A stretch of DNA of 7,691 bases from the NCBI GenBank assembly GCA_019347995.1, contig JAHWKH010000102.1, positions 1 through 7,691 on the forward strand. Reading direction: 5' to 3'. Source of the DNA: Gemmatimonadota bacterium. GTDB taxonomy: Bacteria; Gemmatimonadota; Gemmatimonadetes; Longimicrobiales; UBA6960. Shown here one piece after another: positions 1-4,265 of the stretch (its first letter is position 1; each line of letters opens with the position of its first letter). A model generated the notes under the pieces. That model worked only from the letters and a program-made list of their open reading frames with translations. It was not told where the DNA came from and made no database searches. A program made the position numbers and the translations under genes.

Positions 1-268
1 CGGGCGCAAGGCTTTCGGTGAGATCCCGTTTTTTGGCGGCGTGCGGCGTAAGTTGTTGTGTGGCAACGAGTTAACGATATGACCGCAAGTCGGGATTCAG
101 GTGTTCCTGTTGCAGTGTGAGACGGGGATTTTTTGGAATTTACAGGAGCGGAAGCCAGCCGCGGCGCGGACTTTCGGGAGGAAGGACGGACGAAACGCGG
201 GCCGGGCGGGGGATGGGATTTTTACAAAAAACGTACTGTGAACAACGTCCGTCCTGAGGGGCGCTTCG
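1..268. other. Gene-free left end
   Basis: I see no convincing coding region or RNA gene here; the short open frames lack family resemblance. The stretch is less GC-rich than the rest and has several T or A runs (29-34, 130-135, 226-231). A CCCG followed by six T at 25-34 could be the 3' half of a plus-strand terminator whose 5' arm (CGGG at 1-4) sits at the window edge, but only four base pairs are visible. On the minus strand, T6 at 231-226 lies about 40 bases past the stop of the 269-879 gene without a strong stem before it, so it is at best a weak terminator. Confidence 0.5.
183..255. repeat. 10-bp perfect inverted repeat
   Basis: AGGACGGACG at 183-192 is the exact reverse complement of CGTCCGTCCT at 246-255, with 53 bases between. 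It lies just downstream of the minus-strand gene ending at 269 and encloses the A/T-rich runs at 218-231. It could be a long-range stem in the 3' untranslated RNA or a pair of protein sites; nothing distinguishes these. Confidence 0.35.
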
Positions 269-879
269 TCAGGGGAGGACCGAGCGCAGGAACGCGCCGA
301 GCGTGGGCTCGTCGAAGGACCGGAAGCGCTCCCGGAGGTCGGCCGGCGTCTCGCCGCGGAAGATCTCGCCGGTGCGGTGGATCCGGCCGCCGTCCCCGGC
401 GTGGAAGGTGATGGCACCGCGCCATCCTTCGCCGGCGCGAAACAAGTCCAGCCCCGCGTACCAGCGTCGCCCCGCGTGCTCGAGCGTTCGCAGCTCCACC
501 GTCACCGGCGCCGATCGCGTGGGCGCGGCGGGAGGCTCCCCCAGGTCCTCGAGGTACGCGTCGCGGTGCCTCCGGTAGTCCTCCAGCCAGACCTCGAAGG
601 GAGGGAGCGGCAGCAGCGACTCGAGCCGCTCGACCACTCCGTGAGAACGGAGAGGGGGTCGTCGACGGAGGTCTCGCCCGAGGCCTCCCGTGCCGCCCGG
701 TACACCTCACGGACGGCCTCCCGCGGGAGGAGCCCCGGAAGCGCGGAGATCTGTGCGCGCCGGTAGGCATGGTAGCGCGCCCGCAGCTCGTCGACGGACT
801 CCTCCACCACGGAGCCGGTCCAGGGGGAGGAGGACGCCGCCGGCGCCGTCACGCCAAGGACCTGTCCCGTGTCCTCCAT
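269..879 (-). pseudogene. Frameshifted two-domain protein (Y-X order), unknown function
   Basis: I do not recognise a named family. The reading frame starts at ATG 879-877 and is clear for 81 codons, to about 637. The homologous protein then continues in the next frame, from GTG 637-635 to the TGA at 271-269 (122 codons). Together they give about 203 residues. The break reads ACG GAG TGG; one extra G (GAG GTG G) would restore T-E-V-V-E-R, matching T-V-V-E-H in the paralogue at 2234-2911. Domain Y (composite residues 29-112) has VDELR, Y..YR, LLPLP and FEVW.ED...HR. Domain X (about 124-203) has LEH..R.W, W.G...F, DG, RT..IF and AD. The same two domains occur in reverse order in the 2234-2911 protein. 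The start overlaps the upstream gene's stop by one base (TGATG), so translation is probably coupled. A real inactivating mutation and a sequencing or assembly error both fit. No signal peptide or membrane segment is seen. Confidence 0.75.
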
Positions 880-1769
880 CAGTGCACCGATCCGCTGCGG
901 TGGACGTCGCGGCGCCGGACCGTGAGATACCGGGTGCGGTCGCCGGACATGCGCAGGCGGGCCAGTGTCTCGCGCCGGCCGAAGGTCTCCACCACCCGCT
1001 CCACGGCGCCGAATCGATCGGGCTCGAAGCGCGCGAACAGGTGGACCAGCCCCGAGCGCACGCCGTCCAGGAACACCAGCCCCTCCTCGAGCGTGAGGGG
1101 GAGCGGAAAGCGGACCTGGTAGCCCGCGGGTCCGTTTCCGGCAGGAAGGAGCCTGCGCAGGTCGCCACCGGGGAAGCCCGCCAGCAGCGCCTCCTCCAGC
1201 TCCGCGTCGGGCGCCGCCGTGGCCGTCCGGAAGACGAGGGCGCTGCCGTCGTAGTCCAGGTGCGCCCTCGTGACACGCCCGGGACCCATGACGACGCGCA
1301 CCGACGTCCCGTCGTGGAGGTCCAGGTCGCGGCAGACGTCGCGGAAGCCGATCCGCAGGATCGTCGGCCGGGTGAGGGGCCCGAAGCCGACGCGCTCCAG
1401 CACCCGCAGCGCCGTGGAGAAGCAGAAGCTCCGGAGAGGCGCGGCCTCTCCCGAGGTGGCGGCCCGCCGCACCAGCTCGTTGACGTGATCCACGGTGGGC
1501 TCGTAGGCCCAGTCCAGGACCACCAGCTCGCCGCTGAGATCCAGCACCTTCACGTCGGCGCTGCCCAGGTCCACCGCCTCGGCGGAGGAGGCGTAGCGGC
1601 CCTCCAGCACGAGGGCCAGCCCGATGTCCTGGATGCGCCCCCCCGCCAGGTCCACCTCGTGGATGTCCCGGTACTGGACCACCGCCCGCGTGAGCGGGAG
1701 CTCGCAGACGCCGGGGACGTCGGCCATGGCTTCCGGCCGGCGTTCGGTATCCAGGGGCGTGACCTGCAT
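879..1769 (-). CDS. Hypothetical protein, 296 aa
   Basis: I do not recognise the family. The start at ATG 1769-1767 is chosen because GGAGGG lies seven bases upstream; an open frame reaching back to 1829 lacks this support. The protein appears soluble, with no signal peptide or clear membrane helix. Residues about 20-185 look beta-rich, with repeated short hydrophobic strands such as VKVLDLSG and ELVVLDW, and may be a tandem of similar strand-rich units. The C-terminal part (about 225-275) is more helical. HL.A...P..F at 243-253 weakly resembles the HLIALLRPEDF segment of domain Y in the neighbouring 2234-2911 protein; this is too short to claim homology. Its TGA overlaps the ATG of the next gene on the same strand by one base, so the two are probably co-translated and may act together. 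Codon use looks like the neighbours'. Confidence 0.8.
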   Translation of the reverse strand: MQVTPLDTERRPEAMADVPGVCELPLTRAVVQYRDIHEVDLAGGRIQDIGLALVLEGRYASSAEAVDLGSADVKVLDLSGELVVLDWAYEPTVDHVNELVRRAATSGEAAPLRSFCFSTALRVLERVGFGPLTRPTILRIGFRDVCRDLDLHDGTSVRVVMGPGRVTRAHLDYDGSALVFRTATAAPDAELEEALLAGFPGGDLRRLLPAGNGPAGYQVRFPLPLTLEEGLVFLDGVRSGLVHLFARFEPDRFGAVERVVETFGRRETLARLRMSGDRTRYLTVRRRDVHRSGSVH

Positions 1770-1791
1770 GAGACGACCCTCCGCGCATGGA

Positions 1792-1797
1792 ATTGTG
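1792..1797 (-). promoter_or_regulatory. Possible -10 box for the 879-1769 gene
   Basis: On the minus strand this reads CACAAT, four of six matches to TATAAT, and would start transcription about 15 bases before the ATG at 1769. The nearest -35-like hexamer upstream (TTGATC) is 20 bases away, which is too far, so the assignment is weak. Confidence 0.2.
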
Positions 1798-1839
1798 CGG
1801 CACGGGGGACGTCCGCGGATCAAGGGCACACCTCTCCCA

Positions 1840-1869
1840 TTGACACTCGCGCGCAGGTCCGCTTAGCTT
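1840..1869 (+). promoter_or_regulatory. Candidate sigma-70-type promoter, plus strand
   Basis: A perfect TTGACA (1840-1845) is followed after 18 bases by TAGCTT (1864-1869), or after 17 by TTAGCT; the -10 match is poor (3 of 6). The predicted start is about 1876. It points into a run of hairpins ending in an intrinsic terminator at 1956-1976, not directly into a gene. The 2234 gene starts more than 350 bases downstream. Confidence 0.35.
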
Positions 1870-1875
1870 CGCCTC

Positions 1876-1976
1876 AGCCACGAGGAAGCCGCGGGCCGCC
1901 AGCCCGTGCCTCGCACGAGGGTCTCCGGTGCCAGCCGGGGACCCTCGTCTCATTTCCGGGACCTTCCCGGTTTTTT
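1876..1976 (+). ncRNA. Candidate small RNA or attenuated leader, plus strand
   Basis: From the candidate promoter at 1840-1869, an RNA of about 100 nt would contain three hairpins. The first has a 5-bp stem (CGGGC 1892-1896 with GCCCG 1902-1906). The second is very strong: ACGAGGGTC (1915-1923) pairs with GACCCTCGT (1940-1948), a T-G wobble continues the stem, and CCGG/CCGG closes a six-base TGCCAG loop at 1929-1934. The third is the terminator. The wobble at 1924/1939 pairs only in plus-strand RNA, which favours this strand. No protein gene ends before the terminator, so it either ends a stand-alone small RNA or acts as an attenuator for the 2234 gene. Function is inferred from structure only. 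Confidence 0.35.
1956..1976 (+). terminator. Intrinsic terminator, plus strand
   Basis: CCGGGA (1956-1961) and TCCCGG (1965-1970) form a perfect 6-bp GC-rich stem with a CCT loop, directly followed by six T (1971-1976). This is a textbook rho-independent terminator for plus-strand transcription. It sits between divergent protein genes, where no terminator is expected. Confidence 0.7.
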
Positions 1977-1978
1977 CC

Positions 1979-2003
1979 GAAAACAAACCCGGCTCGCGCC
2001 GGG
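1979..2003 (-). terminator. Intrinsic terminator, minus strand
   Basis: Read on the minus strand, CCCGGC (2003-1998), loop GCGA and GCCGGG (1993-1988) are followed by TTTGTTTTC (1987-1979). The stem is perfect; the T tract has one interruption. It faces the plus-strand terminator at 1956-1976, so the pair could stop RNA arriving from both sides. No annotated minus-strand gene lies immediately upstream, which implies an unannotated transcript or antisense insulation. Confidence 0.55.
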
Positions 2004-2072
2004 CGTGTGCGGCCGGCGACGCGGTGCCAGCCGCGTCCTTCCGGCCGATGGGGGAGCCGTCTCGACCCCCGT
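1979..2072 (-). ncRNA. Candidate small RNA, minus strand
   Basis: A minus-strand RNA starting near 2072 and ending at the 2003-1979 terminator would be about 94 nt. It would contain a GC-rich hairpin at 2073-2047 (CCCCC 2070-2066 pairing with GGGGG 2054-2050, written in plus-strand bases), then a perfect 7-bp hairpin (2037-2031 with 2024-2018) with loop CUGGCA, then the terminator. The CUGGCA loop is exactly complementary to the UGCCAG loop of the plus-strand candidate RNA. The first hairpin has a T-G wobble (2049/2071) that pairs better in plus-strand RNA, which counts against the minus reading. Low confidence: it depends on a weak promoter. Confidence 0.25.
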
Positions 2073-2073
2073 C
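2047..2073 (+). other. RNA hairpin in the leader of the 2234 gene
   Basis: GATGGGGG (2047-2054) pairs with CCCCCGTC (2066-2073), eight pairs including one T-G wobble, around an 11-base loop. No T tract follows, so it is not a terminator. It is one of a series of stems running from 1892 to 2073. Confidence 0.35.
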
Positions 2074-2078
2074 CGGCT

Positions 2079-2108
2079 AGGATAACGATCTGTTTACCGA
2101 CGCCGCAA
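2079..2108 (-). promoter_or_regulatory. Weak candidate promoter, minus strand
   Basis: On the minus strand TTGCGG (2108-2103) is followed after 18 bases by TATCCT (2084-2079), four of six matches to TATAAT. Transcription would start near 2072, exactly where the hairpin series toward the minus terminator begins. The dyad at 2080-2098 overlaps the -10 box and spacer, so a bound protein would block it. Confidence 0.25.
2080..2098. promoter_or_regulatory. Operator-like imperfect palindrome
   Basis: GGATAAC-GATCT-GTTTACC is a 19-bp imperfect dyad: GGATAAC against GGTAAAC on the other strand, five of seven matching. It is an AT-richer island in GC-rich intergenic DNA between divergent genes, a usual place for a repressor site. 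No cognate regulator can be named. Confidence 0.3.
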
Positions 2109-2127
2109 GAAACACGTCGCGGCGCGC

Positions 2128-2156
2128 TTGATCGACCCCCTCTCCACCGGCATCTT
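2128..2156 (+). promoter_or_regulatory. Possible promoter of the 2234-2911 gene
   Basis: TTGATC (2128-2133), a 17-base spacer and CATCTT (2151-2156) would give a start near 2163 and a leader of about 70 bases. The -35 is fair and the -10 poor. Confidence 0.25.
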
Positions 2157-2233
2157 TCGTACCGTGCAGGCCCCGACCCCTGCCGATCGTCCGGGGAGCG
2201 CCCCGGCCGGACCCCCGACCGAGCCCGGATCCT

Positions 2234-2911
2234 ATGCACGCCAGCGAGCCCCGGAAGCGCTCGGTCGCCTTCCTGGAGCACGAGGAGCGCACGTGGTCGT
2301 GCTTTCTCGTCACGTTCGAGGGCGAAGACGGGCGCTGGCACGGCTATTTCGCCTTCCGGCCGCAGGACGGGGAGATGGAGGAGGAGGAGGTGCGCACGGC
2401 CGACATCTTCATCGAAGGGTCGGAGGCGGACATCGACCACAAGGCCCGGGGACTCGGGCGGCCTCTCCTGTCGGGTCTCCTGGCGTCGGCCCTGCACACG
2501 CAGCAGCGCAACGGCGGGACCACGCCTCGGCTCCGACGCACCTTCAGGAGCCTCCTCCGGGAGAACTCGCGCCGTCTGGCGGGTGAATGGGAGCGGCGCG
2601 ACGAGGGACCCGAGGTGGACGTGGACGAGCTGCGTTCCCTCTACGCCTCGTATCGGCTGGACCAGGTGGCGCACCTCATCGCCCTGCTGCGCCCCGAGGA
2701 CTTCCAGCAGACGGTCGATCGGATCCTGGACGGCCGCCCGGTGGACTTCGGAGGGAAGGACCGCCTGCAGTTCGCGATGACCGTGGTGGAGCACCTGGAG
2801 AGGCTGCTGCCCCTGCCGACCTTCGAGGTGTGGGCCGAAGACTTCCTGGCCCACCGGGAGACCTACCGCCTGTACGCCCACACCCTGCACCGGGAAGGGC
2901 GTTTGCCCTGA
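2234..2911 (+). CDS. Hypothetical two-domain protein (X-Y order), 225 aa
   Basis: I do not recognise a named family. Domain X (about residues 8-88) looks strand-rich, with LEH..R.W, W.G...F, DG, RT.DIF and AD. A basic linker (about 89-128) follows. Domain Y (about 129-213) is mostly helical, with VDELR, Y..YR, HLIALL, VVEHLE, LLPLP and FEVW.EDF..HR. Both domains recur in the 269-879 gene in the opposite order, which marks the two as permuted paralogues; the intact copy here also shows where the other is frameshifted. No signal peptide or membrane segment is visible, so it is probably cytoplasmic. ATG 2234 has no good Shine-Dalgarno sequence (only GAGCCCGGATCCT upstream), but no better in-frame start is seen. 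The gene diverges from 879-1769 across a structured 464-bp region and is followed by rpsU on the same strand, which has its own candidate promoter. Confidence 0.85.
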   Translation: MHASEPRKRSVAFLEHEERTWSCFLVTFEGEDGRWHGYFAFRPQDGEMEEEEVRTADIFIEGSEADIDHKARGLGRPLLSGLLASALHTQQRNGGTTPRLRRTFRSLLRENSRRLAGEWERRDEGPEVDVDELRSLYASYRLDQVAHLIALLRPEDFQQTVDRILDGRPVDFGGKDRLQFAMTVVEHLERLLPLPTFEVWAEDFLAHRETYRLYAHTLHREGRLP

Positions 2912-2945
2912 ATGGCGTCGCCTCTGCCGAGTGGCCTCTCGCCCC

Positions 2946-2975
2946 TTGATAAAGGGCAGGGGGTTTCCCTACCTT
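2946..2975 (+). promoter_or_regulatory. Candidate rpsU promoter
   Basis: TTGATA (2946-2951) matches the -35 consensus at five of six positions. TACCTT (2970-2975) follows after 18 bases and matches the -10 at three. The predicted start is near 2982, about 38 bases before the rpsU start codon. A ribosomal protein gene is expected to have its own strong promoter. Confidence 0.4.
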
Positions 2976-3009
2976 TCAAAGCTAGTGGTCAAATCCAGCA
3001 TCGAGGAGC

Positions 3010-3035
3010 GTGATCGTCCGTGGAAGTGATCGTCC
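3010..3035 (+). repeat. 10-bp direct repeat around the rpsU start
   Basis: GTGATCGTCC occurs at 3010-3019 and again at 3026-3035, with GTGGAA between. The rpsU GTG start lies at the gap. A small tandem duplication could explain the unusually long spacing from GAGGAG to the start codon. Confidence 0.5.
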
Positions 3036-3211
3036 AGGACAACGAGAGTCTTGAGCGGGCCCTGCGCCGCTTCAAGCGGAAGGTCCAGCGTTCGGGGCTC
3101 TATTCCGAGCTCCGCAAGCGCCGCTTCTACGAGAAGCCCAGCGCCCAGCGGAAGCGGAAGCGTGAAGCCGCCATCCGGCGCGAGCGCCGCCGGCAGCGTC
3201 GCAAGCGCTAG
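3020..3211 (+). CDS. rpsU: 30S ribosomal protein S21
   Basis: At 63 residues this has the length and pattern of bS21, the small-subunit protein that lies near the platform and the mRNA Shine-Dalgarno helix and takes part in initiation. The opening [20 protein letters not shown], followed by [14 protein letters not shown] and a lysine/arginine-rich tail, is diagnostic. The start is GTG 3020-3022, giving the usual (M)EVIV N-terminus. GAGGAG at 3003-3008 is the likely ribosome binding site, with a long 11-base spacing. GTG 3026 is a possible alternative but is further still from that site. A 10-base direct repeat straddles the start codon. The gene appears monocistronic, with its own promoter upstream and hairpins at 3250-3275 and 3310-3349 downstream. 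Confidence 0.95.
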   Translation: MEVIVQDNESLERALRRFKRKVQRSGLYSELRKRRFYEKPSAQRKRKREAAIRRERRRQRRKR

Positions 3212-3249
3212 CGCCAGGAGCCCCGACAAGCGCCAGGTACCCGAAGCAT

Positions 3250-3281
3250 CCGCCCGCTGCCATGCGCACGGGCGGCTCCTG
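3250..3281 (+). terminator. Probable rpsU terminator hairpin
   Basis: CCGCCCG (3250-3256) pairs perfectly with CGGGCGG (3269-3275); TGC/GCA (3258-3260 with 3266-3268) extends the stem inward past one bulged base. The tail CTCCTGT is only weakly T-rich. A competing 8-bp pairing, CAGGAGCC (3215-3222) with GGCTCCTG (3274-3281), would enclose the whole region. Confidence 0.5.
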
Positions 3282-3309
3282 TAGCATCCGGGCCTGCGCG
3301 CCCGACGAC

Positions 3310-3349
3310 CCGAACGGCCCGCCCCCCACGACGGGGGCGGGCCGTTCGG
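3310..3349. terminator. 17-bp bidirectional hairpin between convergent genes
   Basis: Bases 3310-3326 pair perfectly with 3333-3349 around a six-base loop, CACGAC. The stem is a 17-bp uninterrupted GC-rich helix. It lies between rpsU (plus) and the araC-type gene (minus), where a shared terminator is expected. Neither side has a T tract, so it would be a U-less, stem-only terminator or a transcript-end stabiliser. Confidence 0.6.
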
Positions 3350-3380
3350 CTTCCGGGACGGCGGAGGAAGGTGGGACGGG

Positions 3381-4196
3381 CTACGCCACCTGCCGCAGGA
3401 AGAGGTCGTCCAGCTCGCTCCACGCGTCCAGGCTCTGCCGATCGAGGTAGCGCCGCGCGAAGTCGGTGACGACGTGGTTCCACCCCCGGCCATCCCGGAG
3501 CTCCGTCGGAGTGAGGCCGGTAACGCTCTGCACGGTGCGGCACAGGTTCCCGCCGCTGGCGAAGCCCAGCCGGTGGGCGGCTTCCAGCGTCGTGGTGCCC
3601 GGGCGGGAGAGGACGTGGGCGGCCGCCATGACCCGGAACCAGCGCAGGTAGACGTAGGGCGACGCCAGGTTCCTGCGCCGGAAGCGCGCCTTCAGGGCAC
3701 CCCGGCTCAGGTCCGCCACCTCGGCCATCCGGTGGAGGTCGCCGTAGCGCGCCGGCGACTCCATGACGCGCCGGGCGAACCCGCGCAGAGGCTCGGGCAG
3801 CCAGGCTCCCGAGGCCCGCTGAAGGTCGCGGAGCGCCCGGTCCACCCACACCGGGTCGCGGGGTATCGTGGAGAGGAGACCGCGCACGCGGGCGGCCGTG
3901 TGCTCCACCCGGGGCGGCGGAACGGGCCTGGCGCGCCGGTCGGCCTCCCAGCGCCGCACCATGTCCGCCTCGATGACCGCCACGGGCAGCCGCGCCCCGA
4001 TGCGCGGCATCATCCGCTCCAGCGGATGTCCGTCGGCGGGGGCGTGTACCACCAACCGCGGGAAGCCGTGCTCCAGCGCCTCCACGCAGGAGGCGTCGTC
4101 GAAGAAGACGTCCTCTTCGGGGTGAGCCACCCGCAGGACGGCGGCACGAAGGACCGGGTCGGTGAGAAGCGCGACGATCATGGTAGCTGTCAACAT
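3381..4196 (-). CDS. AraC-family transcriptional regulator, receiver-like N-terminus
   Basis: This is a 271-residue DNA-binding regulator. The C-terminal AraC/XylS double helix-turn-helix covers about residues 150-234. The first helix-turn-helix is at 156-175 (MAEVADLSRGALKARFRR). The second is at about 203-230 and contains AAHRLGFAS and the typical TGLTPTELR ending. A 37-residue tail follows, which is unusual. The N-terminus (1-90) does not look like an AraC cupin. IVALLTD, DVFFDD, PRLVVH and PVAVIEAD at strand positions suggest a receiver-like fold with no aspartate at the expected phosphorylation site (VVHAPAD), so a pseudo-receiver; this is my inference. The start at ATG 4196 is supported by GGGAGG nine bases upstream; ATG 4181 is too far from it. 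It lies 69 bases after the dehydrogenase gene on the same strand, probably as the last operon gene, and may regulate the operon or itself. Confidence 0.9.
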   Translation of the reverse strand: MLTATMIVALLTDPVLRAAVLRVAHPEEDVFFDDASCVEALEHGFPRLVVHAPADGHPLERMMPRIGARLPVAVIEADMVRRWEADRRARPVPPPRVEHTAARVRGLLSTIPRDPVWVDRALRDLQRASGAWLPEPLRGFARRVMESPARYGDLHRMAEVADLSRGALKARFRRRNLASPYVYLRWFRVMAAAHVLSRPGTTTLEAAHRLGFASGGNLCRTVQSVTGLTPTELRDGRGWNHVVTDFARRYLDRQSLDAWSELDDLFLRQVA

Positions 4197-4201
4197 GCTA
4201 T

Positions 4202-4248
4202 GGGGCCTCCCGCCGCGTCCAGCCCGGCGAGAGGCCCCGGGAACCGGG
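4202..4248 (-). promoter_or_regulatory. Hairpin covering the araC-type gene's ribosome binding site
   Basis: In the minus-strand RNA GGGGCCTC (4238-4231) pairs perfectly with GAGGCCCC (4209-4202), and the second arm contains part of the Shine-Dalgarno sequence GGGAGG (4212-4207). A second hairpin just upstream, CCCGG (4248-4244) with CCGGG (4240-4236), shares bases 4236-4238 with it, so the two exclude each other. This could limit translation of the regulator relative to the enzymes upstream. It is structural inference only. Confidence 0.35.
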
Positions 4249-4265
4249 AAGATGCCGCGCCGGTC

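Larger units (their letters stand above)
1927..2032 (+). repeat. Hairpin-loop direct repeat GGTGCCAGCC
   Basis: The ten bases GGTGCCAGCC occur at 1927-1936 and 2023-2032. Both copies form the tip of a perfect hairpin with TGCCAG as the loop, while the stems below differ in sequence (ACGAGGGTC/CCGG in the first, GACGC below the shared GG in the second, 2018-2037). Loop conservation with changed but still paired stems is what a conserved RNA element would look like; two copies are too few to prove it. Confidence 0.5.

Noticed and set aside
635..640. Programmed ribosomal frameshift in the 269-879 gene
   Set aside because: No slippery heptamer (ACG GAG TGG) and no clear downstream stimulator; a single-base indel explains it more simply.
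1770..1829. Longer N-terminus for the 879-1769 protein from an ATG at 1829
   Set aside because: The start at 1769 has a strong GGAGGG at proper spacing, and the extra residues look like non-coding translation.
502..1986. 494-codon open frame on the minus strand
   Set aside because: Most of it is an out-of-frame shadow of the 879-1769 gene, rich in Arg/Gly/Pro/Ala as expected of GC-rich antiframes. Only its last part before the shift (879-637) is real coding sequence.
690..2780. 696-codon open frame on the plus strand
   Set aside because: It spans two opposite-strand genes, an intergenic region with terminators and a plus-strand gene in another frame. No domain is recognisable; it is a high-GC shadow.
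2941..2957. Hairpin GCCC...GGGC after the 2234-2911 gene as a terminator
   Set aside because: The stem is four pairs before a C-A mismatch, there is no T tract, and it overlaps the candidate rpsU promoter.
4175..4197. TTGACA at the start of the AraC-type gene as a -35 box, and TAGC...GCTA as an operator
   Set aside because: No matching -10 follows, the hexamer lies within the first codons, and the dyad is only four bases.
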